Origin: Adiantum capillus-veneris | Taxonomy: Eukaryota > Streptophyta > Polypodiopsida > Polypodiales > Pteridaceae | DNA: 64,000 bases | Assembly (NCBI GenBank): GCA_014529385.2 | Contig: CM043968.1 | Location: 130,009,018 to 130,073,017, forward strand | Reading direction: 5' to 3' | Shown: positions 24,768 through 35,315 of the stretch, in pieces | How the letters are laid out: the number at the start of each line of letters is the position of its first letter | Position numbering within the stretch: the first letter of the stretch is position 1 | Made by a program: the position numbers and the translations under genes | Notes under the pieces: model-generated | What the model saw: only the letters and a program-made list of their open reading frames with translations | Databases searched by the model: none | Told to the model about the DNA's origin: nothing

Positions 24768-25724
24768 AGTACCAATCACTGAAGCCGAGCAAGTGCCAAT
24801 GGTCCAGCTTTCTAAAGCTGAGGAAGATGCACCGAAGGAGAAGATGGTCCAAGAAGTAAATGTTGAATGCAAAAGCAGCAATGGATTGGGAGTTGAAAGT
24901 TATCCACTCATTAAATGTAACTCAGCTCACTCCCAACCAAATCAATGCTCAATGGCATCAGCAATCACTACCCTATCCATTAATAAAGGTGGAGCTACTG
25001 CAGGTTAAGGAAAGACTTTACAAGGATATGCAAGCAGAAGGCTCAGATGATATCTACCCAAAATGGAGAAGGAACTTGGTTGAACAAGGACTCTAGATAC
25101 CTAATTCTGTTCACAAGAGCACCTGCAGCCCTACAAAAGGACCCTACATTATGTCTTGTACCAAGGGTAAGGACATGGCAGGCACACGATGCACTGAAGA
25201 AGAAGCGACCAACATGTCTAAATTACCCACGACTACCAGCTCCAGAGCAGGGACCAACAACGGAAGAATACATGGTGAAAACCCTAACGGGCACCATGAC
25301 CTTCTTCAAGAGCCTCCCTGACCTCCCATGTGCAATGCTTTGTAAGATCTGCAAAATGCTGCTCAACTGCATTCAAACTTTTCACAAACCTGAGCAAGCA
25401 GGAGCACCATGGATGTCTTTCCTTGAAGGAAACAAAGGTCTATGCCATGATTTAAGTGGACAGTCTTCAGAAGAAGTCCTCTACTGTTTCTACGCCAAAT
25501 GGATGTTTATGCCATCTAGCAATATATTGGCATTTGAAGAGGCATTCTATATAGGTTTCTTTACATGGCGGACGAAGATAATTGGGCCAATTATAAGCAA
25601 TCTCACATCAAGGTTTGTTGGCTATTCAATCATTGAACTTAAAAACAAAGTCACCATGCAGTTTTTGCAAGTCCCTGACAAAGAAAGACAAATCAGGTAT
25701 AAAAAATTCCCTACATGCACTTAA
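24768..25724 (+). pseudogene. E1 3' region ORF b: unrecognised protein
   Basis: Frames at 24793-25096 (ELKVIHSLNVTQLTPNQINAQW) and 25047-25724 appear to be one broken ORF. The second part contains LTGTMTFFKSLPDLP, a Cys-rich patch CAMLCKICKMLLNC, and aromatic blocks (FYAKWMFMPSSNILAFEEAFY, GFFTWRTKIIGPI). It ends at a TAA about 85 bp before the 3' LTR. There is no clear signal peptide or membrane span, and I see no match to protease, RT, RNase H, integrase or a known env. It probably belongs to E1 because it runs directly into E1's polypurine tract. Confidence 0.45.
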
Positions 25725-25794
25725 AGACCGCCTTGCCAGCCCTCAACCCAAAGACTACTTCAATCCATGAAGCTGTGTCAAGGGACGACACAGT

Positions 25795-25809
25795 CGAGGA
25801 GGGGCAGAA
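25795..25809 (+). other. E1 polypurine tract
   Basis: GAGGAGGGGCAGAA lies immediately before TGTTGGCAGC, the 3' LTR start. Confidence 0.7.
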
Positions 25810-26464
25810 TGTTGGCAGCAAGCTAACTCGGATAACATTTTTCGGAGTTTTTATTGTAAAAACACTTATTATTTTGATAAATCAAAAATGTTGTAACTCC
25901 TACTTTCCAGATAAAAAGTGTACTTGATGAGCCGAGGCTACAAGCTTCCAAATTGTATCACCTATCTTTAGTTAGAGCTCCCAGATTATTAATTTTGACC
26001 ACAAAAACCTTGGCTAAGGTATAAAAGCCAATTTTTGTAAGTATTTTGTAAGTTTTTGGATATAATAGAACACAGCATGAGCTAACGATGCGAGCACTTC
26101 TCTCCTTCTCGTGCTTCCTACTCCCTTCCGTCACATTGAAGTGTTGTCTATTGCATTGCAACCACACGCAAGAGCTCTACGCGTTGACGTAAACATTTCA
26201 TGGTAATCCGTAGCTTTTGGCATCGCCGACCTGCGACCTAATTTCATCATAAGTAGGAATTCAAGCTAGAAAATCATACAATACGTATAGGTGGGGTATT
26301 GGGGCACCATTGCTAAGTATTTAGATGCATTCTGGGTCAAAAATGACTAGGTCAAAAACTTACTACTGTTAATAATCGCAATTTTTGCACTTGACCTAAA
26401 GAGAGATTTGAGACCATAAGCATGTGTGCTTAGGTCTTATAAACATGTCTTAGAAGTTTTGTAA
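25810..26464 (+). repeat. E1 3' LTR, part 1
   Basis: This matches 9788-10450. It is interrupted by E2 after TTTTGTAA; the remainder is at 46728-46979. The 5-bp TGTAA at 26460-26464 is the E2 target duplication. Confidence 0.85.
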
Positions 26465-26621
26465 TGTAATGGAAATTGCCTATGAACTTTGGAAGTAGCG
26501 GAATTAGGAAATTAGGTGAAGCACTTTTAAGAGATTACTTTGTGAGCATAGCGGGTGAACTTAGTTGATGGTAGCAACATAAACATGGTACTTAGTTAAC
26601 TTGGCATGAACAATACTTTTG

Positions 26622-26655
<34 letters not shown>

Positions 26656-28183
26656 TTTAGAGAACATGACAATAGTTGAGGACCGGATTCATATGGAGGC
26701 GGTCCCCCCTCCAATAGGCATTTGTATTATAGTTTCTCCCATCAAGAGAGAATTGGTACAATACAATCTTTGTGTTCCTTGTGACCTAGGTGATGCAATG
26801 AAGATGGAAAGCCTCATGCATCACAAACATAACATAAACTTGAAGAAAGTGTTAACTATCCCAAGCCTCAGTCCCAAGGCCTCAAACACCTTCAAAGGTG
26901 GAGAGAGCTAGCGGGGAATGAGGATAGGGAAGAGGAAGAAGAAACGTTCCATAGGAGAAAGAAGTAGTTCCTCACTTATCATTACTCTTCTTGCTAGCAT
27001 ACATAATAGCAAAGTAATGGAGAGGGAGAAGATGGCAAGCTTAAGCATTGAAGCATGTCTCTTGGTTGGATTTGGGTTCCATAGCCAAGAGTGTTGGTGT
27101 AGGCTTTCACTCTCACAAGCTTGGAGAAGGAGGTGGTGTTCCTCAACTTTCACCAAGTGAGAATGGTCCCTCAAATGAGTGTGTGTGATGGTGTATATCC
27201 CCCTAGCACCCCCCCTGCTTGTTTTGGGCGAGTTGTGACCCTGCTACATGTTGCAAGCTTATTGGACCCCTCTCCCCCTAGCCAATCACATGCAGCATGC
27301 AGTCAAGTACATGGGTAGTCTTTTGACGAGTGTCCTCCTTACCCCTTAGAGAGAGAGAGCTTGAAAATATCTAGATATTTGTTAGATGGAAGTAGAAGCT
27401 CATTGGACCCCTCTATAGCCCAATAGCACTCAGGCACCCATGTGGTTAAGCTTAGTGAGAGTCTGACATGTGTCCCATGTGCTCTTTTAGAATTCCCCTA
27501 ACTTTGAGATTTTTATGCATAGGAAGTTTCTCAAGCAACTTCCTCATTAAGTGAGTAGGTTCTCTTTTTTACTCAAGCATCTTACCGCCCATGCATAGGA
27601 AGCTTCTCAAGCAACTTCCTCATTAAATGTGACAAGTACCTCAAGTACCTTAGTCATCAAGCATGACAAGCACCTTAGGTGGATTTCCCACCTCAAGCAC
27701 AGCCCTAGCTTGCCTAAGTTTAGGTCGGGTTCCCACCTCAAGCACAGCCCTAGATTGCCTAAGTTTAGGTCGGTTTCCCACCTCGAGCACAACCCTAGCT
27801 TGCTTAAGTTTCCCACCTCAAGCACATCCCTAGCTTGCCTAAGTTTAGGTCGGGTTCCCACCTCAAGCACAGCCCTAGCTCGCTTAAGGTTCTCACCTCA
27901 AGCACAACCCTAGCTTGCTTAAGGTCAAAAGTACTTTTAACACCAACCATTGGAGGTCTTTAATGGAGCTAACCCTAAGGTCTTTTAAGCTTCATTAGTT
28001 AACCTTGCTCTTTGGCAGACCATCTCTCATTTGGGCCCCTTTACCATTGGCCCCGTGTTGAGATAGATCCGTAAGCACATGTCTATATTCTAACCCTTGT
28101 TCCCGTTTATTATCCCGTATTAAATGACCACTTTAATATGAGAAAATCATTTGGGTTGGTTAGATATTAGATATTTGATGACA
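26465..28183 (-). repeat. E2 3' LTR
   Basis: This 1719-bp LTR has plus-strand ends TGTAATGG...GATGACA. It includes an AG run near 26628-26655, ATTGG/CCAAT pairs near 27260 and 27400, and the 35/45-bp array at 27685-27924. Confidence 0.9.
27685..27924. repeat. Six-unit 45/35-bp tandem array in the E2 LTR
   Basis: Units start at 27685, 27730, 27775, 27810, 27855 and 27890, each beginning TTCCCACCTCAAGCAC or a variant. Lengths are 45, 45, 35, 45, 35 and 35; the short form lacks the TTTAGGTCGG tail. The other LTR has a similar array at 46224-46463. Confidence 0.85.
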
Positions 28184-28185
28184 TT

Positions 28186-28196
28186 ACCTCTCTCTT
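28186..28196 (-). other. E2 polypurine tract
   Basis: The minus strand reads AAGAGAGAGGT next to the 3' LTR. Confidence 0.65.
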
Positions 28197-28533
28197 AAAA
28201 TCATCATTGTCCTCGACTATGAGGTAAAAGAGATAAAGTCATAGTCATTAGTCAATTTGTCTTAGCGGGTAGAGGATCCCTTTTTACCCTACGACATCGT
28301 TCCAAGATGGATGACTAATCCATTTGGTGCTTGGGAGACAGAGCTGCCGCAAGCATGTCTGCTTTTTAGTCCATTTCATCCTCCCAAGTAGAGTGACAAA
28401 TTCTACATGGTGTTTGAGATACGTCGTCATCCCAAACATGATTCTTAGTATGCATACTACTTAAATTTGTGCACAATAAAGAGAGAATTAGTCTTATAAG
28501 ACAAAAACATTAATCATTTAAAATAAACATGTA

Positions 28534-28674
28534 CATTTGGATACTCTAATGTAGCATTGTAAGCATTGACAAGGTTCATACATTTGGTTACTCTAATGTA
28601 GCATTGTAAGCATTGACAAGGTTCATACATTTGGTTACTCTAATGTAGCATTGTAAGCATTGACAAGGTTCATA
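28534..28674. repeat. 47-bp tandem repeat, three copies
   Basis: Copies start at 28534, 28581 and 28628 (CATTTGG[A/T]TACTCTAATG...). They differ at a single base. They overlap the last codons of the E2 polyprotein and extend into its 3' untranslated region. Confidence 0.9.
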
Positions 28675-29057
28675 CTATCCTTAAGTTGGATTCCTTGCAT
28701 CCATCTAGCATCTTCAAAAGGATAATTTTTGAACTTAATAATATACCGTCGGATAATCTTACCATGTCGTAGTACCTTTTCTTCATGCCGAAGGATAGCT
28801 TCGGGTTGTACTACCTCTTCTTGATCTTCGATTTCAGGAGGGTCTTCAATAATTGGTTCATTTGGAGTCTCTCCTTTGTAGGGCTTGAGTAGGCTCACAT
28901 GAAAAGAATTGTGTATGAGCCAATGGTTAGGTAACTTGACTTGATAAGCCACCTCATTCATTGGCTTCAAAATTTGAAAAGGACTATAGTATCTTTTTGC
29001 TAGTTTAGCATAATACTTTTGATGGCCCGTAGGGTTTTTGCCCATCATTTGCCTCAA
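28635..29057 (-). pseudogene. E2 integrase C-terminus with chromodomain
   Basis: The reading frame contains the integrase C-terminal barrel (KLAKRYYSPFQILKPMNEVAYQVKLP, then HNSFHVSLLKPY). A linker leads to a chromodomain (PEAILRHEEKVLRHGKIIRR, then KFKNYPFEDARWM). In chromoviruses the chromodomain directs integration to heterochromatin. The aromatic cage looks degraded: the usual first aromatic is His in this copy, while the Trp of ARW is retained. It ends inside the 47-bp repeats. Confidence 0.85.
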
Positions 29058-30037
29058 TCAAGCCTTAGGAAACTTAAGTAAGACCCAATCATTTTCTTTG
29101 AATGTTAAGGCCCTTCTGTGTTTGTCAGTAGTAGCTTTTTACCTTAGTTGGGAGATGGATATAGCCTCCTTAATATTTTGAAAAGGTGTTTGCAGGTCAT
29201 GGCTATACTCATCGGCGGCGGCGAAGATCTTCCCATGTACTTTGAGTAGCAAGGGATTTTTAGGTCTTCCTTCTATGATTTCAAAAGGTGCTTTTCCCGT
29301 AGAAGTATGGATAGTATTATTATACGCATACTCTACTAGAGGTAAGTACTTTTCCCATTGTGAGCGTTGATCTACTTCTGTGACATGGGTCTTTAGTAGG
29401 TAAGATTGGCTATCTCACTTTGGCCATCTGTTTGTGGGTGATAGGCTGAAGAGAAATTCAATCTTGTACCTAGATTTTTGAAGAGACCTTTCCAAAAATT
29501 ACTGGTCATTCTAGGATCTCTATCTGACACGATGGACGTTGGCAATCCATGGTGTTTGAAATCTGTGATATGAAGAGAGTTGCCATTTGGTGTGCCTTAA
29601 TAGTCTTCTTGACAGAGATAAAGTGTGCTTGCTTGCTAAACCTGTCGACTATTGTCCATATTCCCATGGATAGATTTTGGTAATCCAAAGATAAAATCCA
29701 TTGATTTACTCTCCCATGGTGAATTAGGAATTGACAATGGCTGGAATAATCCAGGTTTCTTCCCTCTATCATACTTGGTCTTTTGGCATACTACACATTT
29801 TGAAACATACTCTTGTATGTCCACTTTCATGGTAGGCCAATAAAAGTACGTCTCTACTCCTCGAAAAGTAGGTTGAATGCCTCTATACCCCGCATAGGGA
29901 GGAGCATGGGATTCATACATGACTTTCTCACGAAGGGAGTGGGTAACACATAGCCTATTGCCATGGAGAAGATAACCACCCTGCAAGGTGAATGGTTCCT
30001 CTTTCTTCCCCAAAGCCAAGGTCAATAGCATACTCAT
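29058..30037 (-). pseudogene. E2 integrase zinc-binding and catalytic region (broken)
   Basis: The HHCC zinc-binding region is visible at 30037-29720 (ESHAPPYAGYRGIQPTF, then CVVCQKT). The beginning of the DDE core follows (MDFIFGLP, then IWTIVDRFSKQAHF at 29772-29640). The second Asp and the Glu region (about 29560-29060) is spread over several frames with stops. Catalytic integrase cannot be made from this copy. Confidence 0.8.
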
Positions 30038-31301
30038 CTATCATAGAAAATAGATCATTGCGAGTTGCTATTGACAGAGCATTAACTTTTGGTTGTCTCG
30101 AAAGTGCATCAGCCACTTGATTGTGCTTACCAGCAATGTGAGCAATGTGGAAATTAAATTGTGAAAGAAAATTTTCCCACCTCATTTGTTTGTCGGAAAG
30201 CTTTGTTTGCGTCATGAAGTACTTGAGACTTTGATGGTATGTTCGTAAGATGAATGGAGTCCCCAATAGATAGTGCTTCCATGTGTCTAGAGCATGTAGA
30301 ACAGCTAACAGCTCTTTCTCATAAATGTCTAAGACCCGTTCATCCGTGTTGAGCCTTCGGCTCTCATAGGCTATGGCATGCCCTTCTTGAAGCAAGACTG
30401 CTCCAAGGCAATCACCACAAGCATCACATTGGACCTCAAATGGCTTTGAGAGATCCGGAAGCATAAGTACTGGTTGGGAGATAAGCTTCTCTTTGAGCTT
30501 GTCAAAATCACTTTGCTCCTTAGCAGTCCATGAATACTTAAATTTTTTCTTTGTTAAGTCATGCAATGGTCCTGTTATTTGAGAGAATTTTGCTATGAAG
30601 CGTCTATAATATGCACACATACCAATAAAGCTTCTTAGCTCATGTAGATTCCTTGGATTAGGCCATGCTTTTATTATATCCAACTTTGATGGATCCATAC
30701 GGATACCATCTTGAGAGATAATATGACCTAAGTATTGAATCTCTTGAAGGAAAAATTCGCTTTTCTTTTGATTGAGAAAAAGCTTATTCTCCCTTAATGC
30801 TTGAAAAATCACTTGGAGATGTTGCTTGTGTTCCTCCAAGGAATTGGAGTAGATGATGATATCATCAAAGAATACTCCAGTGAATTTGTAGTAGGGTCTA
30901 AAAATTTTCTCCATTAATCAATTGAATGTAGTTGGTGCATTAGTCAAGCCAAAAGGCATGACTAGATATTCATAAAGGCCAAACGTTGTACGAAACGCAG
31001 TCTTTAGGATATCTTCATTCACTATCCTTATTTGATGGTAGCCACTTTTAAGGTCAATCCTATTGAAGTAGGTAGAGCCTTGTAGCTTATCAAACAGATC
31101 TTCATTCACTATCCTTATTTGATGGTAGCCACTTTTAAGGTCAATCCTAATGAAGTAGGTAGAGACTTGTAGCTTATCAAACAGATCTTCTACCCGGGGT
31201 ACGGGAAATTTGTTTTTGATAGTGATATGGTTTAGTGTGAGATAGTCCACACACATGCGATATGTACCATCTTTCTTTGCACTAAAAGGACTAGAGAGCA
31301 A
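29955..31301 (-). pseudogene. E2 reverse transcriptase and RNase H (broken)
   Basis: RT starts with [20 protein letters not shown]. An 87-bp in-frame tandem duplication at 31011-31184 doubles the block [24 protein letters not shown], which includes the motif A Asp. Then [12 protein letters not shown] leads to a TGA at 30915-30917. The frame reopens to motif C FFDDIIIYS, the thumb region and RNase H. In RNase H the first Asp (CDACGDCLGAVL), the Glu (YEKELLAVL) and the last Asp (ADALSRQ) are present. The third acidic residue, normally in TDHQSLK, is Tyr (RTYHQSLK). Confidence 0.88.
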
Positions 31302-32029
31302 AAGGGAGAGGATCTAGGCCTCACCATTCCTTTGTCTACCAATTCTTGTACTTGCCTCATGATCTCCTCTTGTTGAGCTTGTGAAACTCGATAGGGAGGT
31401 TTGTTAGGCGGTGAGCTTCCTGATAGGAGCTCAATTTGATGGTCATCATCCCCTCGTTTTGGAGGTAAGTCCATAGGGATATCATCAATGAACACATCTT
31501 GGAATCCTTTTAGAAAGTTAGACAAGTCTAACTCTTCTTGATTCCTACCATTCACCTTTGATGAAACATTAGGACCTTTTTGGGATTCTTTGACAAAAAT
31601 CATGTACGTAGAAACTGAGCTTTTCATTGATTTATCAAGGGCGAGAGGATTTACAAGTGGTATAGTACGACCAGACTCATTAGCATCTATATACATATTC
31701 TTTCCTCTGTAGGTGAAATAGATTCTCCTTTCAGGGAACTTCATGTTGGCAGCCATGCGGTTAAACCATGGTATCCCTGGGATAACATCCTCATATTGGA
31801 GAGGAGAGATGAAGAAGCCTTCTTTGTCGACATAGTTTTGGACATGAAGCCTCAACTTCCCAATCAAGGGAGTAACGGAGGCTTGTTGTCCCTTGAAAGA
31901 GGCATCGGCCGTTACAGCATCTCCCATCTCAAAAGCTTGAATGCCCAACTTGGTGACCAACTCCATTGATATGAAGTTGAGAGCAAAACCAGGGTCAAGA
32001 ACCAAGGTCAAACAAGATGAAAGAATCAT
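31302..32029 (-). pseudogene. E2 protease and protease-RT linker
   Basis: Retropepsin begins LVLDPGFALNFISMELVTKLG, with DPG where an active enzyme has DSG or DTG. The rest of the fold follows (PLIGKLRLHVQNYVDKEGFFI, GIPWFNRMAANMKFPERRI). It then runs into the linker preceding RT ([36 protein letters not shown]). The related copy at 15170 has the same Pro in the active site, so the change predates both copies or is lineage-specific. Confidence 0.8.
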
Positions 32030-32035
32030 GCTCCC

Positions 32036-33493
32036 TTACCTTTCCCCAAGCATAGGAGAGAGGTGATCCTTTGCAATGAGTATCCTCTTTTGGAGCTTCG
32101 ATAGTGGAAGCTCTAGGAGTCTCATTGTAAGCATTTCTTTTGGGGCAAGAACGATAGCCATGTCCTTGCTCCCCACAATTAAAACATTTGTGATCCTTGC
32201 GGAAAGTTTCAAGCTCTTCAAGAGAGAGTTTATTTTTACCTTTGTAAACTCCTTTCTCCTTGGACTAATTGTTGTTGTTGTTGTTGTTGTTGGAATGGCC
32301 GTGCGAAAAATTTTGGGCATTAATTTTTCCCTTTGCATCACTTTTGTCTTTATTTTCCATGGGTTTGACATTCCGTCTAACCCCTTGTTGGAAATTGATG
32401 CGTGAAGCAACCATGGTATGCTGGATTACTTCGCTGATAGAGTCAGGCCATTGAGAGTTGACATATTCGGCCATCTCTTCAGGTAATCCCGCACAAAATT
32501 TTTGTTTTTGCTCAGCAAAGTCTATCTTTTGAAAGATAGTAGCCTTGAGATGTAAATCCCAAAACTTGTCCACATATTTGTGGATAGACTCATGAGAGAG
32601 AAGCCTTAAACTCTGCCATTTGGTGAGCACTTTGTCATTTGCATCACTTGCAAGGAATTGCTTCATGATGGAAACTCGTAGAGTTTTCCGTGTCTTTGGG
32701 GCTTCGCCATTGCCTCGAAGGCTAGCCCACCATTAACGAGCTAATTTTTGGAAGTGCATAGCTACATGGTGTATCTTGGAAGATTCTGTGAATCCCTCGT
32801 CTCCAAAGGCCGCATCAAATTGTTGGATGAAGGCCAATACTTTGTCAGTAGCACCAAAGGTGCCATCATAGGTGAGAAAAGAGATACTCTTTCCTCCCTC
32901 TTTGGACTTCTTGAGCTTTTGTGACCTTCGCCATGCAGGGTAAGATTTGCGATGTCCTCCCCTCTTATATTCTCTTGGAGAATATAAGAGGGGAGAATAG
33001 CCATAGCTTTCATCGGTAGAGGAGGAAGGTGAAGAAGAAGGAGAAGAGGGTGACCTCTTTCTTGCCCTTTTCTTCCTTGGTTTCCTCTCTTCCCTTTTCG
33101 AGTGACGAGGAGAAGGACTATGGGTTACCGTTTCCTCTTGGGAGGAGTTGGTGATCGTTTAGTCCTCCTTCTTTGTGGAGCCACATCTTCGAAGGAATTT
33201 AAAGATTCATTGCTTTCTCGATCTTTGGATTCCTCCTCTCGTATGGGAGAGAGTCTTCTTTTGGGGGTCTCCTCAAGAGGCCTCGTAAGCTCTCTCTCCT
33301 CTTGGAGAGGAAAGGAAATCCCATGAGCACGAAGTTGTTGAGTAACTTCGGCTTGCAAAGTGGAGTTGCCCATAGCTTGTTGCAACCTAGTGACAAGATA
33401 ATTAACAAACATGGGAGCATCATCATTGGCACCTTCATGTGCAAAATCAAACTTATCAATGTTCATTCTCCTCTCTTGATTATTGTCATCCAT
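32036..33493 (-). pseudogene. E2 gag (broken)
   Basis: It starts MDDNNQERRMNIDKFDFAHE at 33493 and continues to a frame break near 33125. The basic Ser-rich and FNQ/QQFDA-equivalent parts lie in other frames at 33013-32762. The capsid region (LTKWQSLRLLSHESIHKYVDKFWDLHLKAT, 32666-32500) is followed by an Asn-rich stretch encoded by a short ACA/GTT repeat near 32265-32290. The zinc knuckle region lies at about 32160-32110 in a shifted frame. It is the same family as gag A at 809 and 16620. Confidence 0.8.
32959..32993. repeat. Perfect 16-bp hairpin in E2 gag
   Basis: CCCCTCTTATATTCTC, a 3-base loop, then its exact complement. The related copy at about 16090-16130 lacks the extra right-arm bases, so the hairpin arose by insertion of an inverted copy of the neighbouring sequence. 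Confidence 0.85.
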
Positions 33494-33903
33494 GCTAATT
33501 AAACTTATGTGTTTACTTAGTATGCTTTGGCAATTCAAAACCTTAGTTGCTACTCCTCTGAGCCTTTGAAAATAGGCACTTAAGTATCTACACCCACGGC
33601 TCGAATTGGTTAATTATAGAGAGTAGTGGAGTGAGTCTAACATAGCAAAGTTTTCGAGGGATAGCTCCTTTCGGACTTCTTATGGCTCAATAATGGTAAA
33701 GCAGTAGGTAAGTCTAAAAAGACTCCATTATTAAGTCCAAAGCTCCCAAGGTCTGCACCATATCTCACATAGTGGGTCAACAAAACCGATAATAGATCCC
33801 AGTCCCACTTACCCTAATATAATTAACAAAATCAACCATTAATAGGCTATTAAGGACCTCTCTTCTTAAGCAATAAAAGAGAAACCAAATGCTCTGATAC
33901 CAA
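33494..33903 (-). other. E2 leader and PBS
   Basis: The PBS is on the minus strand at 33891-33902 (TGGTATCAGAGC, tRNA-iMet type), one base from the LTR. The leader is collinear with 810-1211. Confidence 0.8.
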
Positions 33904-34060
33904 TGTAGTGGAAATTGCCTATGAACTTTGGAAGTAGCGGAATTAGGAAATTAGGTGAAGCACTTTTAAGAGATTACTTTGTAAGCATAACGGGTGAACT
34001 TAGTTGATGGTAGCAACATAAACATGGTACTTAGTTAACTTGGCATGAACAATACTTTTG

Positions 34061-34092
<32 letters not shown>

Positions 34093-35087
34093 TTTAGAGA
34101 ACATGACAATAGTTGAGGACCGGATTCATATGGAGGCGGTCCCCCCTCCAATAGGCATTTGTATTATAGTTTCTCCCATCAAGAGAGACTTGGTACAATA
34201 CAGTCTTTGTGTTCCTTGTGACCTAGGTGATGCAATGAAGATGGAAAGCCTCATGCATCACAAACATAACATAAACTTGAAGAAAGCATTAACTATCCCA
34301 AGCCTCAGTCCCAAGGCCTCAAACACCTTCGAAGGTGGAGAGAGCTAGCGGGGAATGAGGATAGGGAAGAGGAAGAAGAAACATTCCATAGGAGAAAGAA
34401 GTATTTCCTCACTTATCATTACTCTTCTTGCTAGCATACATAATAGCATAGTAATGGAGATGGAGAAGATGGAAAGCTTAAGCATTGAAGCATGGCTCTT
34501 GGTTGGATTTGCATTCCATAGCCAAGAGTGTTGGTGTAGGCTTTCACTCTCACAAGCTTGGAGAAAGAGGTGGTGTTCCTCAACTTTCACCAAGTGAGAA
34601 TGGTCCACCAAATGAGTGTGTGTGTGTGTGTGATGGTGTATATCCCCCTAGCACCCCCCCTCCCCCCTAGCCAATCACATGCAGGATGTAGTCAAGTACA
34701 TGGGTAGTCTTTTGACAAGTGTCCTCCTTACCCCTTAGAGAGAGAGAGCTTGAAAATATCTAGATATTTGTTAGATGGAAGTAGAAGCTCATTGGACCCC
34801 TCTTTAGCCCAATAGCATTCAAGCACCCATGTGGTTAAGCTTAGTGAGAGTCTGACATGTGTCCCATGTGCTCTTTTAGAATTCCCCTAACTTTGAGATT
34901 TTTATGCATAGGAAGTTTATCAAGCAACTTCCTCATTAAGTGAGTAGATTCTCTTTTTGACTCAAGCATCTTACCCCCCATGCATAGGAAGCTTCTCAAG
35001 CAACTTCCTCATTAAATGTGACAAGTACCTTAGTCATCAAGCATGACAAGCACCTTAGTCATCAAGAATGAGAAACACCTTAGGTGG
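33904..35087 (-). repeat. E2 5' LTR, part 1
   Basis: It matches 26465 onward and is interrupted by E3 after ACCTTAGGTGG; the rest lies at 46218-46722. A piece present at 27215-27265 is missing here (near 34650). Confidence 0.85.
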
Positions 35088-35273
35088 TGAGGAGGTACGG
35101 GGCGGGCAACAAGAAGAGTGGCCTCTAAGCACCCTTTTAGGCTCCCGTGCTGCTCAATTGGGTTGGGCTTGGAAAAAACAACAAACACACACACAAACCC
35201 ACAACCTAAACCTACACAAATTTGGGGCACCACCTAGTTTTGGATGCGAACTAGGACGCGTAAAGAGAGAGAG

Positions 35274-35315
<42 letters not shown>

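Noticed and set aside
25047-25724. Retroviral-type envelope gene in E1
   Set aside because: The position would fit, but there is no signal peptide, no clear membrane segment and no recognisable env motif.
28534-28674. CRISPR-like array
   Set aside because: Three head-to-tail 47-bp units without unique spacers, in a plant retroelement.
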